From the NCBI GenBank assembly GCA_026724425.1, contig JAIUCV010000009.1, forward strand, positions 16,131,294-16,195,293: DNA of 64,000 nt, given 5' to 3'. Position 1 is the first letter of the stretch. Every line of letters begins with the position of its first letter. The translations under genes and the position numbers were made by a program. The DNA is from Erythrophleum ivorense. Taxonomy: Eukaryota; Streptophyta; Magnoliopsida; Fabales; Fabaceae. Below are positions 12,478-25,634 of this stretch, one piece after another. The notes beneath the pieces are model-generated. The model was not told the origin of the DNA and searched no databases. It saw nothing but the letters and a program-made list of their open reading frames with translations.

Positions 12478-12796
12478 TGTAACGTTTAGTTTTCGTTAAA
12501 TGACGAAAACGGACGCATTTTCAAAGCAAGTCCTCTTAAATGAGTTAGTTAAGGTCTCAAAAAATTTGAGTAATATTCTAGACTCCTAAAATGAGAATTT
12601 TAGGCTCAGATGGAAAGAAAAGTGGAGTTAGAATGAAGAAACAAATTTTGACAAAAATCTTACGAAACGTATGGCATTTTTGTAATTTTGAGCAAATTTT
12701 AGAATTCACACAAGAGGGTTTTTTAAATGAAAGTTTTAAGTTCTCTAAGGTTCTCAAAGGCCCTGAAAATTATGGAAAAGCCCGGGATAGTTAAAT
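12478..12796 (+). mobile_element. Large LTR copy 2, 5' segment
   Basis: It starts TGTAACGTTTAG immediately after CATGA (12473-12477). The same CATGA recurs at 20598-20602 after its 3' end. It matches the opening 330 bp of the LTR at 36118. It is interrupted at 12796 by copy 3, and its sequence continues at 16511. Confidence 0.88.
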
Positions 12797-15700
12797 TGTA
12801 ACACCATAAATTCTAACTCATTTCATGCTATTCATAAGTTTTATTTCATCAATTCCACAAGAACATATGAAAAAGGGGATGAAAATTATGGATTTCTTTG
12901 CATTGCGCTATATTTAAAAATTTGCAATCAGTGTTACATGGACCCTGTGAGCTCATACTATATATCCTCATATTTAATTACATCAAAAAACGTCACTTGC
13001 ATTGCAAAATCATATCTATAACTCATGGAAACCGAAATAGAGTGTAGAATATAGAGCTTCATTCTCGACCAGAATTGCTCCACTTTCTGACCAAACTTTG
13101 GAAAATCATAACTAAATCTAGAAAATTTGAAATCATGCAATCTTGGTTATTCCAGAAAGCTTTGGATGTTTACTTTACACTAAAAATATGCCTAAATAGT
13201 AACATCCATCACAAAGGGCGTTTGACATCCAAAATGGTCCAAAGGTCTGATTAAATTCTGGAACTGTCACAGAATTCTGTAGAGAACTTTGAAAATGTCC
13301 AATTAATTCCAAAAAACTCCAATCCATACAAATGATACTAATATGGAAAGCTGTGGATGTTAGCTAGAGAGAAAAAATATCTCCAGATCAGTTCATTAAG
13401 CCCAGACCTCAGAATTCGATGGAATAGTACTTCTGGTCAAGCAAATTTACTTATACTGGATAGAAATTTCAAAAATTCATATCTCCCTCTCTAGACTCCA
13501 AATGAGGTGCTTCTAGTTGGAACGAGTCTCTGTAATTGTCTAGTTTCTCTGTATAAAATTTCATGGTAATTGGACATCATTTGGGCCTCGGGTGACAGAG
13601 TTTAATTTCGGACCAAATGAATAGTGCAGCAAACTATAAACATAAATTTTGCCAACTTTGAAAAATCATCAAATATTCTGTAGACCTCCAAAAATTATAA
13701 TCTTTAGCTTCTCAAAAAAATCTCAGTGAGACCTAATTGCATTCCAAATCTTAGATCAAGACTAGCCCATTTGGCCAAAAAGTGACATAAGGTTTCATTA
13801 TGGTCAAATTTGGCTCCATATGGGGTACCAAACTTGCTAAATGGCATTCCCTTAGTTGTGGCACCTTTTAGGCAAATTTAAAAGTACATTTGAGACTTGT
13901 GTGAGCTACCCAAATGGTCCCAAACCTCATGTATCTCATTTTGGTCATTCAACCCACACTTATGCACATTTCCATTAAACTTCCACATTGCCTATTTTGG
14001 CATCTCATGCTCAAAATATAAGCTAGAGGCCATACAACATATCCATACATTTAAACATCACATAATAGCATATTTGTACATGTCTCGAGGGTCATAGACC
14101 ATTTACAACATCATATACATCATATGGTACAATCATAGTCTTAAAGTGGCAAAAGCTAAATATATGATTATCAATCTCCTTCCTTTAGTGTTGTTGGCTC
14201 CCATTAGCATATCCACTTGGTTCACCTAGCATGTTAGATCATTGGAGAGGAAGGGATGAGATTCAAAGAATCCCAATAACTCATCTCCCATTCAATCATA
14301 CATAATATATGCAAAGCAAGCTTTACAAATACATGCATGGAGAAAATGGAAGTCATGGACATTTTAAAAGTAAACTTGGCATATGAACAAATCATACAAG
14401 ACATTTAAGAGCTCACCAAGTGTTTAGATTGGCCTCACACTTCTCCTCATAGATTTTGGACTTGCCTCACCCATTCTTTGAGAGCTTTGGACTCAACCAT
14501 ACTCTTGGGAGCTCACTTTGCTTTTGGGAGACTCTTTACTTTATCTCAACCAAGTTCAAAGGTTCTTGACTCATCCTCACCAAAAGGAAGAGTTCTTGGC
14601 CTCTCCACACTTAAGCAAACTCAACAAACATCATACATTCATTTGAAAACATAACATGACATCATGAGATCATGGCATATAAAATCATGCTAGCATACTT
14701 TTCATGGCTTGAAAATACACATACACACATTCTAAGACAAACTAAACACACATCCATGCATGAAAGAATGTGGAGAGAGCTACCTTGTGTACAACCACAC
14801 ACTTTTCCTTTAGGATTCAAGCCTCCTCTTTCAACCACACACCCACAAATTGGTGGAGATAGTTTCTCTTGGCCTAGAAACAATTTATGGGAGCCAATTA
14901 GGTTCATGAAACATATTCTAAGGCTACATAACTTAGTGAATCACTAGATTGCTCTATAGGTTCCATTATGGTCCATAAAGGCGCCTAATGAAGCAACACC
15001 CCTCAAGGGACTTCTAGGCCTCATTCTTTCCTTTCAAATATGATTCTTAACTCTTTTTAAGTCTCTTGAAGTCATCACATCATTAAAACAAAGGGCCTAG
15101 CATCATGTTGCTTCTTTAGGTTATAATATGAAACCTAAGGCACCAAGTCAATTTCTAGGAGTTTTAAATTTTTTCCAAGGCCTCCCCTCATTTTCATTCA
15201 TCAAATATGACTCAAGAATGACCTTATAAAATTTTAAAACTCTCCCCCACTACTAGAACCCTCTTTGGCCGAGACATAGGCATCCTTTGGGCTACATGGA
15301 GTTTTCTTTGTTTTCTTGAAGGAAGAAGCTTGTCGGGAGTATCTTAGGGGTCTTAAGAACTCAATCAAATACTCACACATGCAAGGAAACTCATATATCA
15401 AATCAGTTTTTGCAAGGTGTTCAAGAGCTCTACACTTTTCTAACTTGGAATTCCTTAGTTTTGCTTGCAATTTCTTGGCATATTCCAAGTTCCCACACTC
15501 CAATTTCATGGTTTCTTATTAGTTCTGGGTTAAAACTTTCCTCCCCTAGATGGTTCTATTTTTAGGCGTTACACACACAAGGAAGAGAAAGAAGGAAGAA
15601 GCATCAAAAAGTAAGAAATTACCTTGGGTTCAACCTTCTTTCAAGAGTGTTTCTTCTTGCCTTAGCTTCCTCTTTGGATTTCTAACTTTTCCCCTCTGGT

Positions 15701-16505
15701 TCAAGGCCAAAACAGAACCATTTTACTCACCAAAAACATGGAAAGATGAAGCAAAGAGAGGAAAGGAAGGCTTCAAGAAGAAAGACTATGGAAATCCCTA
15801 CCTTTTGTTAGCCTTTTCTTCCTCCTCTTGAGCTCTCTTAATGGGTCTCTCTCCCTTGGTCTCATGCTCTGCCTTGGGCAGAAAGAAGGTCTATTAATTA
15901 GAGGCCAAAGGAAAATGTGCTTTAAGAAGGTGAAGAGTCCACTTTATGCACTTTTCTATTTTGCATTTTAGTCCCTATTCTTTGTTCTTATCATTTTGGC
16001 TCAAATCAACTCCTTTTTGAAATCCGTCTTTTCCATCATATTCCTTAGGATCTTAATCATAATAATTGCCTTTGGAATCACTCAAAAAGGATCTAAAACC
16101 ATTCCAAATTATTCGGTCAAAGTTTCAGTCAACTAATGACCGAAATCGCTCACCGGAGGAGTTTCAACTATTCTAGGGGTTCCTATGGTTTTTAGGGCCT
16201 CTGAGAACCCCGGAAAGCTCAAATTTTTTGTTTGAAAAGCCCTCTTGTGAGTTTTCCAAATTTTCCAAAAATTACAAAAATGCCCCTACTTTCTTTAGCA
16301 AATTTTCTTAGCCCTTCTGGCTCTGGTTTTTGGACATCTTAAATATCAAATCCTCATTTTCTAATATTTAAAATTTTATTATAATTTTATTTGACCTCAA
16401 TTCCTTCTATTCCGAGAACTTTCTTTTATATTTAGCTCATTTCTAACATTTACAGAGAAACTGAACATCGCATTTCTCACGTTTACGGAGGGATCGGATG
16501 TTACA
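12797..16505 (-). mobile_element. Large solo LTR copy 3, 3709 bp, opposite orientation
   Basis: On the plus strand it begins TGTAACACCATAA and ends CGGATGTTACA. It is flanked by TAAAT on both sides (12792-12796 and 16506-16510). Joining the flanks recreates the uninterrupted sequence seen at about 36440-36490 of another copy. With no internal region between two LTRs, it is a solo LTR. It is the youngest of the three overlapping copies here because it interrupts copy 2, which interrupts copy 1. The shared hairpin motif is at 14260-14272 on the minus strand. Confidence 0.92.
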
Positions 16506-19500
16506 TAAATCCCTTCTAGTAGACATTTTTCAACGTTGCTATATCCAAACTTTGACAGATTCATTTGGAAAAGTTTTAACTCTGATTTATAATAGGAAAG
16601 ACGATTCTAAAAAAACATCGCTAAAATAAATTAAAAATTAAAATGCCAAAAATGAAGGATGAAATGAGCATTTTTAGAATCTTTATGTTCTTGAAGCTTC
16701 TTGAATGCTCTCTCTTTTTCACGCCCTCTCTCCCTCTTTATTTGGCCAACCTTCTTGCTGCCTAAAAATAGACAATACTCAGCACTCTTCGGCGCACCCA
16801 AGGAAGGGAGAAAGAAGGAGAAAAGGCCAAGAAAAAGGTATGGAATCCATGGATTTTCTTAGTTCTTCCTTAAGCTGTTCTCCTCCTTCCCTCCTTTCCT
16901 CCTATAGTTTTCTTGATATATTTAGTGTTATTTTAGGGGCAAAACAAAGAGGAAAAATTCATGTTTGGAGTGAGGCAGCCAAGGAAAGTGAAAAGCAACC
17001 AAGAGAAAGTAAGAAAATAAGGTAAAACTTCTATTCTTTGGTAGCTTCTTCTTTCCCCTCCTCCTTATATGTTTCATCCAACATGAGCCCAATCCTTAGG
17101 GGCTATTTTCTGTCCAAACTAATGAGGGATTAGGGGTTTTAAAGTGCAAGGATTAAGAATGTATCATTGGAATCAAGTAAAAAGCATTAGAAAACAAGAT
17201 AGAATCATTACGGATTCAAGTGCTCCCTTGAAAATCTAACTTGATATAATTCTTTCTAGGCTTAAATGAGTATTTGAATGAGTCCCTAAGATCCCTAAGA
17301 ACCTCCCCATTTGCTTCTTCCATCAAGAAAACAAAGCAAAGTCCATGAAAGCCAAATTCTTTCATAGATTTGGCCAAGTGAGTTCTACATACCTAGAGAT
17401 AGTTTTAAATTTTTCTAAACCCATTTTTGAGTCATATACGATGAATGAATATGAGGGGAAGCCTTGGAAAAAATTTAGGAAACTTAGAGAATGAGTTAGT
17501 GCTTTATGTTCCATAATATGACCTAAAGAAGCAATATATAGTTAGGCTCTTAGTTTTTATTGTGTGATGACTCCAAGAGGCTTAAAAGGAGTCAAAAATC
17601 ATACATGAAAGAAAAGAATAAAGCCTAGAATTTATATGATGGGTGTTGCTTCATTAGGTGCATTTTTGGAACCATAAAGGGGTTTATAGGTTAACCTAGG
17701 GTCTAAGCAAGTTGTGTGGCCTTAGAATTTATTTCATGAACCTAATTAGCTTCCATAAATTATGTTTAGGTCAAGAGAAATCATCCCCACACATTTGTGT
17801 GTGTGAGACCGAGAAAGGGAGCATTCTTCCAAAGAGAAAAGTGTGTGATTGCTTCCAAGGTATCTCACTTCTCCTTCTCTCATGCATGATTGTATACTTG
17901 ACTTGTCTTTGAATGTGTGTATGTGTGTTTTAAGTCATGAAAAATATTTTATTATAATTTTAAATACCATGGTACCATGATGATACAATATGTTTCTAAA
18001 TAATGTTATGATGCTTGCTTGGGTTTGCTTGAGTATGGAGAGGCTAAGAGCTCTTAACCATAGTGAGGATGAGCCAAGAACCCTTAGAATTGGTTGAGAC
18101 AAAGTAAAGTCTCCTAAAAGTGAGATGGACTCCCAAGAGCAAGGTTGAGTCCAAGAATCTCTTAAAGAATGGGTGAGGCAAGTCCAAAATCTATAAAAGA
18201 AAGGGTGAGGCCAATCCATTCACCTAGTAAACCTATGGATACCTTGTATGACTTATTCACATGCCAAGCTTGCTTCTTGAATGTTCATGTCACCTATTAT
18301 GTCCATGCATGCATTTTCAAGACTTGTTTTGCGTATATTATTTGTGATTGAAAAGGAGATGAGCTATTGAGATTCTTTGAATCTTATTTCCTCCTTTCCA
18401 ATATTCTAACATGCTAGGTGGACCAAGAGACCAAGGGAATGAACACCAACTACATGAGAAATGAAAGCATGACACAAAAGTATTGGAATTTTGTTCTTTA
18501 AGACCATATTGATGTCAAATGATGTAACCAATTGTTGTATATGGTTTATGACCTCTTGAACATGTGTAATTATGTTAATAAGTGATGTATAAATGAGAGA
18601 TTATGTTGTGTGACCATTAGAATGTAAAATGAGTATGTTATGGCAAACTAGCTTCTTGAATGGCATTATGTAATTGTGTACAAATGAAAGTGAAATGGTC
18701 AAATTAAGATGCATGAGCTTTGGGACCATTTGATCAGTTCATACAAGTCTTATTTATGCTTTAGGACTTGCCCAAGAGATGCCAAACCTCAAGGAAAGCC
18801 ATTTAGACATTTTGGTATCTTGTATGGACCAAGAATTGACCATTTTAGAACCATATACCACATTTTATTCAAATGAGATCTTCTTGATATGAGATTTGAC
18901 ATGAATCTAGAGCTTATTTAGAGATTTTTGAGAAGCTAAAGAACAGAATTTTTGGAGGTCTAAATAATATTTGATGAATTTTTAAAGTTGGCAAAAATTC
19001 TGATTTCAATCTGATGCACTATTCACTTGGTCCAAAAATGATTTCTATCACATAGGGCACAAATGATTCCCAATTGTCACAAAATTTTATATGAAGAAAC
19101 TAGACATTACTAGCGACTTGTGACAACTAGAAGCACCTCATTTGAATGTCTAGAGAGGGAGATATGAATTTTTAAAGATTCTGCCCAGTATCAAGCACCC
19201 CAACTAACTTCAGGTATTGTTTGATTGGGTTTCAAGGTCTAGGCATGCTCGAACTGGTCTGGAGTTCTTTTTTTCCTCTAGCTAACATCCACATATTTCT
19301 AGATTGGTATCATTTGCATGGATTGGATTTGTTTGGAATTAATTAGATATTTTTTAAATTTGCTACAGAAACTTATGACAGCACCAGTGGATAGTCAAAC
19401 CTTTAGACCTTTTTGAATGTCAAACATCTTATATGTTGTGTTTCATGGTCTGGATGTATTTTTATCATAACTTAGACATGTGTAGCTTTCCATAATGACC

Positions 19501-20597
19501 AAGAATGTTTGATTTTAATTTTTCTAGAATTAGTTATGATTTTTCAAAATTTGTGACATAAATGGTAAAATTCTGGCCAAAAATACAAGTATGAGTTTTA
19601 TGCTTCCCTTTGGTTTCCATGAGTTGAGGCCACTCCTAATATTTTTAAAACCAAACTGGTCATCGATCCGGTGGAGGTACTGGTTCACGGTTCATAGGTC
19701 GAACCGTAGTTGAACCGTGGTCGAACCGATAATAATTAAATATATTATTTTAAAAAATTTTATGTATTAAAATGTTAATATAACAAATAAATATTAGTAA
19801 ATTTTAAATATTTGATTACTAATTCAATATTTCTTAAGATATTATAAAAATTAATGTTTAATTTAAAATAAAAATTATCTATGATTAAAAGTTAAGAATA
19901 TTTAATATTAAGTTTTTGGAATTTCTAAATTATATTAAGATTTTACTTATTATTAAAAAAATAAAATAATAAATAATAATTTTAGCTAAGGACCTTGATA
20001 TTTGAGAGAAATGTCATTAGGAAATTGAACATAATAGAAAGCAAGTATAAAAAATAATTAATTATGCATATTTTATTTTTCTTATATTCTCTTTTTTAAA
20101 AAAAATTCATATTTCAAGTCCCTCATCTTTCTTATTACCTTCTATTTTTAATTTGTTAAATTTATTTAAGATAAATTATTCTATTATATAAGAAAAAATT
20201 AAAAAAAAAAAGAAAATTGCTTCAGACCAGTTCAAACCGATTTTTTCGGTCCGGTTTTCACCGATTTTCATCAGTTCTTGACCGATTTTTTGCTTGGCCA
20301 ATTTTCAACCTCAACCGAACCAGACCAGGGACCGGTTCTAGGTCGAACTGGCCGGTCCGGTCCAGTTTTGAGAACCATGGCCACTCCTAATGATGAAAAT
20401 GAGTTGTATTCTTATAATTAAATATGAAAATATGATACATGAGCTTATATGGTCCACATGACACTGAATAAAATTTTCATATACGACGCAACACTAAATA
20501 ATGCATTATTTTAATATCATTTTCCTACTCCCTTGTGCAATTCATAATATAAGACATGGAAGTAGCATAGATTGAGCTAGAAAATTATGGTGTTACA
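16506..20597 (+). mobile_element. Large LTR copy 2, 3' segment (contains a DNA transposon)
   Basis: After the TAAAT duplication the sequence continues copy 2 from the position matching about 36455 and ends TATGGTGTTACA, followed by CATGA. The hairpin motif GATTC TTT GAATC is at 18371-18383. A 738-bp insertion lies at 19641-20378. Without that insertion and copy 3, copy 2 is about 3.7 kb, the family's normal length. No protein-coding capacity was found. Confidence 0.9.
19641..20378. mobile_element. Non-autonomous DNA transposon, possibly Mutator-like
   Basis: This 738-bp AT-rich block has GC-richer ends full of CGGTT/AACCG motifs. The ends form an imperfect terminal inverted repeat: the left end has TTTTTAAAACCAAACTGGTC, and the right end inverts to GGTTCTCAAAACTGGACCGG. 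The direct repeat GGCCACTCCTAAT (19628-19640 and 20379-20391) flanks it. The undisturbed LTR copies show a single site here (for example around 12410). It has no transposase frame. A duplication of up to 13 bp is longer than the 9-11 bp usual for Mutator-like elements, so the class is uncertain. Confidence 0.72.
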
Positions 20598-20757
20598 CAT
20601 GAGCTCACATGGCCCATGGTACACTGAATAAAAATTTCATCCCTTACGCAACACAAAAATATTCACTTTTATATGCCATTTTCTTATGTTCTTGACAAAT
20701 ACATGGCATAAGACTTAAATATAGCATGAGGCAAAGCTAAAAATCTATGGTGTTATA
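20598..20757 (+). mobile_element. Large LTR copy 1, 3' terminal segment
   Basis: This is a second copy of the last 160 bp of the LTR family, lying directly after the end of copy 2. It begins CATGAGCTCACATGG and ends TATGGTGTTATA, where the usual final ACA has become ATA. It is the displaced end of copy 1, split from 9526-12477 by the copy 2 insertion, and not a tandem duplication: the CATGA repeat joins the two parts exactly. Confidence 0.85.
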
Positions 20758-20968
20758 ACGTGCTCCCCCCATGCTACTCACATGCTTCATTTAGTGATCA
20801 CGTGCTATCTTTTTTTCTTCATTTGCATGTGCTTCCTTCTTATGTCTCTCACATGGTCTGGATGGGTCAATGTAATGGAATGGGTGAAGCTAATTGATGT
20901 GAATGAATGGATGAGATGATCTAGAGCTACCCGAGCTTCTTTTCTTCACTTAAGTGATCACGTGCCCA
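20758..20968. other. Unassigned sequence with CACGTG motifs, start of a repeat-rich block
   Basis: This pyrimidine-rich sequence has CACGTG at 20799-20804 and 20959-20964. It shows no coding frame. In composition and motif use it resembles the insert at 32821-35370, which suggests remnants of one LTR family, although I could not align them throughout. Confidence 0.4.
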
Positions 20969-22763
20969 GCCTCTCTCATGTTCCCATGCTTGTTTAATTC
21001 TACTTTCACGTCCTGGAGCTTACAAAACTTGAGAGCATGTTCTACTTAAGTTTGCTACTACTTCCATTCATGAGTTCCTTTTTATAACCCGTAGCTCTTG
21101 CTTCATCCACGTGTGTTTAGCTTCTTCCTTCCTTTTCTGTTCAACTTGATGACTCATGCTTCATGCTAGTGCTGATTGTTTGTTGTGTGACGTGTGAGAA
21201 GCCCAGCCCATAGCTCCCTCTATTTCTCTTCCTCTTTCCTATTCATTCCCACGTGGTTTTCTACTCTTCTCCATGTTAGCTTGCTCTATTCTGTTGTATG
21301 AATATATGAAGGTGCTGGTACATGCTTCTTACTTTGTACATGTGCGTTTTTCTCCTCAAGAACCCTCACATTCTATTCATGCCTATCTACCCGTGTATTA
21401 CTTGAGTGAATAGAGAGTGCAGCTACCGCCTTCTTCCCTAGAACCCCAGACATCATCCTCCACTTTTCCTCTTTCTACTCATGTCTTCTTCTTTGTTTAG
21501 CTTTCCAAACTTGAGCCTCCTTCTCTCGGGCTTGGACCCTCCAACATATGGCTTCTCTGAGCTCATGGACTCGTGGCTTTTGTGTGCGTGATTTAGTGAA
21601 GCTGCTATTTGCATGAGTGAGTTGGAGCTGCATAGATGTGTGTATGAGTGTGTGCGTGGATGGTTGCCTATGTGTGTATGTTTGATGGGTGTATGAAATA
21701 TGGAAGAGCTTAATGTGATTCTTTCTCCTACCTTGGACCTCACAAACCAGTGACTAGTGTATGATGATGTGTGAATGAGTGAGAGAGTGTTGTTTATGTG
21801 GAGGAAGTTGTAGAGTGGAAGAGAGAATCCCTTGCATGCTTATGCAATGTGAGTGTGTGGAGAGTGCCTCTCTCACGTTCTCGTGCTTCTTTAATTCTAC
21901 TTTCACGTCCTGGAGCTTACAAAACTCGAGAGCATGTTCTACTTAAGTTTGCTACTACTTCCATTCATGAGTTCCTTTTTATAACCCGTAGCTCTTGCTT
22001 CATCCACGTGTGTTTAGCTTCTTCCTTCCTTTTCTGTTCAACTTGATGACTCATGCTTCATGCTAGTGCTGATTGTTTGTTGTGTGACGTGTGAGAAGCC
22101 CAGCCCATAGCTCCCTCTATTTCTCTTCCTCTTTCCTATTCATTCCCACGTGGTTTTCTACTCTTCTCCATGTTAGCTTGCTCTATTCTGTTGTATGAAT
22201 ATATGAAGGTGCTGGTACATGCTTCTTACTTTGTACATGTGCGTTTTTCTCCTCAAGAACCCCCACATTCTATTCATGCCTATCTACCCGTGTATTACTT
22301 GAGTGAATAGAGAGTGCAGCTACCGCCTTCTTCCCTAGAACCCCAGACATCATCCTCCACTTTTCCTCTTTCTACTCATGTCTTCTTCTTTGTTTAGCTT
22401 TCCAAACTTGAGCCTCCTTCTCTCGGGCTTGGACCCTCCAACACATGGCTTCTCTAAGCTCATGGACTCGTGGCTTTTGTGTGCGTGATTTATTGAAGCT
22501 GCTATTTGCATGAGTGAGCTGGAGCTGCATAGATGTGTGTATGAGTGTGTACGTGGATGGTTGCCTATGTGTGTATGTTTGATCGGTGTATGAAATGTGG
22601 AAGAGCTTAACGTGATTCTTTCTCCTACCTTGGACCTCACAAACCAGTGACTAGTGTATGATGATGTGTGAATGAGTGAGAGAGTGTTGTTTATGTGGAG
22701 GAAGTTGTAGAGTGGAAGAGAGAATCCCTTGCATGCTTATGCAATGTGAGTGTGTGGAGAGTG
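20969..22763. repeat. Tandem duplication of an 897-bp unit
   Basis: Unit 1 is 20969-21865 and unit 2 is 21866-22763. Every landmark I checked recurs at an offset of exactly 897 bp. Differences are sparse, about 15 by eye, and mostly C/T or G/A, so identity is near 98 percent and the duplication is recent relative to the surrounding repeats. Each unit carries CACGTG twice (21108 and 21250 in unit 1) and a region rich in GTGTG/TATG. The paired 96-residue minus-strand frames and short plus-strand frames in each unit match no family I know. They are probably passengers of the duplication. Confidence 0.9.
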
Positions 22764-25634
22764 CTACTTCCTGGACTTGGAAAACTTCCCTTTTTCCACG
22801 TGAGATATCCATGTAGCATCATTCCTTCATACATTCCACTAAATAAAAAAATGAAACAAAATCAATTGCCTATGACATAAAATTGACACCCAAGGAATAA
22901 AATCATTTAAATACTCAATTTATGCAATAAAATTCCAAAAGGTGAAATTCCACTTCCTAATCCAAATAATATCTAATAAAGCTCAAAGTATCATCAAATC
23001 ATTAATAAAAAGTCCAAAAGTAATAGTTAAAAATATGAAGAATAATTGAGTTATCAATTGCTTACCTAACCACTAATAGATTTAAATTTCGAGTTCTAAG
23101 GACGATAGTATCCAAAGCATCAAGAAAGCAGTATTCAAAGCAGCCAGTAATTGAGGGAAGAAACCTGAAAGAAGAAAGCTGAGGCAGCACATAAAAATGG
23201 ACGATTAAAGGAGACACCCAACTCAACAACCCAAAAACACACTATTTTATTTTTTACATGTCACACACTACAACTGTCGATTATGCGAATGGCTGGGATT
23301 ACATGAAGGAAACGACACCATTTTGTTGATATGCGCGTGATGTGCATCTCTATGATATGCAAAGGATTAGAACACCCATCTTTGTCATAAACTTAAAGGA
23401 AAATTAAAACAAAATTAAAAGAATAAAACCCATATGAAGAGTGTCATGACTCCTAGCCTTTTTTCCTCCAAGAATTCTCTCTCCAACTCCAAACCTCCCT
23501 ATTTATAATTATACCTCAACACCATGATTAACAAACCCTAGCCACCTAAGATAAATTTTGTTACAATCTCTGACAACTAGATAGAATTTGCTAACAAAAA
23601 CATAACTTTGACAACTACCCATCTCCTTCTAAACACATAAATTGACTCATGGTCTTCATCAAAGTTTTAAAACTTTCTTTTAGCTTTTCAATGCTGTTAA
23701 TTTTATTCAATTCAGACTTCTGGATCAAAAGTAATGTTAAAAATATTCAGATATGTAAGGAAAACTAATTTTCATCAATTTAGACTTATGTCGCTGTTAT
23801 TTTGATTGATTTCTTTTGTGAATTGGAATTAAAACTAAACTAGAACTATGTCTAAACTTTTCATAGACTAAGAAAATAGTTATTGAAATCTTATATGACA
23901 AGTTATGCATCATTTATTATGCTTTTGTCTAAAAGTCTAAATGTAGTTCAACTTTTAATATTTTAACCCTAAATATTTTTACTTAAATCCAAATTCACCC
24001 ACAAAATAAAATTATACACAATTAAGACTTTTTAACTTGTGAATAGTTATAAAATAAAATAAATATAAGTGAATTAAATACAAGTTGACTCAAATAAAAT
24101 AAGTTAACAACCTTAATAAATTTTGATATCATATACTTACTAATCTATGTACCAATATATATAGAAAATCCATCTATTTATTAAGATCTTTGCATACAAA
24201 GGATTCACATTTGACTGGTGGAGGTTGTGCACTATTTGCATCCAACAATGTTTTACATCTTTGAGTTACAAAATAATTTATCAATAAAGGACTTAACCAA
24301 CCTAAGGATTTATTTTATGTGGAAACTCAGTTGGCACATTTCTAAAAAATTTTGAAAAATGTAACTCAGCACTTCTCATCTCCTTTTGTAGGTAATTGGA
24401 AGACTGAAGCTCAGATTTCAATTGTTCATTAGAAGACAACTTGATCGTAGTTTGGCAATTTCTTGTTGAAAGGACCTTCAAAATAATTTTTCACGATTAG
24501 CAATCATAATACAAGAAATGAGTGAGGGCCAACAAGCCTATTCCTCATTAAAATAATCTTCTCAACAATTAACAGCAAATAGTAGTATAGGAAGCAAATT
24601 TCCATGGCCATTCTAGCCAACAAAATCACAAAAGTGAGTAACCCATTCAAAAATTCTAAATCACCATTTCTATTTTTATTTTATCTTCTTCTTTCTTCTT
24701 TTTTTTCTTTTTTACTTATTATATATGTATATATCTATATTAATTAAATGGCAGCCTCCATACACACAATGTTAACACTACAATAGTCTACACAAAGAGA
24801 ACTCACTACAACAAGGCACTCATCATTTGGAGGCATAAGAATGAAAAGAACCATACAAGGAAGATAGGCTTACATGAACAAAGCTAGAATTCTATTACAA
24901 GGCACTCTTCTTCTTTTTTCTCAATTTTTAGTTGCAATTTTTTGTCTTTATGAGATAGGTTTAGCTTATAATTACTTGATGATTGTGGCTAAAACTCTAG
25001 ATTGAATTCTTGAAATTGTTGACCTATTGAATAGACATTTTGGAGATTTAATTGAAGGATTAATTGTTCAATTATTTCTATGTTTTATAATTGCACATTT
25101 TATTCTTTCTTCCTCTAAATTTTTAACTTGAGTAATGCAATAGTTATTGTATGAACTTGTTGGATATTTATGCTTAATTTTTTATTTAAGGAATCTTGAT
25201 GGTTAATTGGTTGAGTAAGCATCTAGGATAAAAATGCAAAAGTTTAATGATCAATTAACCTCTATTTTAATGTGTTCAAGGAGCTTAATTTAAGGATTAG
25301 TAAGCTAGTGTAATTTTGAGGTTTCAAGAGTCATTAATTTGCTAATTTCTTTCATCATAAGTGGTCACTTGAGAAAATTTATTATGAATACACTAAAGAG
25401 GATTAGGTCCAAACCTTAGTGAAATATAATTTGGATAATGATAATCAAAATTCAAGGAATTCACTCAAGGCTAGCTATACTTAATTGCTTTGTTGTTATC
25501 ATTTTCTTTGATTCTAGATAGTAATTTTGTTTTATTTCTTTAATTACTTTTAATTTTAGTCTTTAAAGCCCCCAACAAATCTTTAGAATTTAGTTTTTAG
25601 AGTATCTTTGACATTTAGAAAACTCTTTTTAGTA
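22764..25634. other. AT-rich unassigned intergenic or decayed repeat sequence
   Basis: No coding frame, tRNA or clear element boundary was found. A minus-strand TATAAATA lies at 23499-23507, upstream (in minus sense) of the CACGTG-rich block. This would suit the promoter of a decayed minus-sense LTR covering about 20758-23600. The region 24650-24760 holds pyrimidine and TATA-like simple sequence. Confidence 0.4.

Noticed and set aside
20440..20757. A tandem duplication of the LTR terminus
   Set aside because: The nested-insertion model with the CATGA target repeat explains both copies as ends of two different LTRs.
21453..22640. Pair of nearly identical 96-residue minus-strand proteins
   Set aside because: The similarity comes from the DNA tandem duplication. 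Substitutions show no bias to silent sites that I can see, and there is no recognisable domain.
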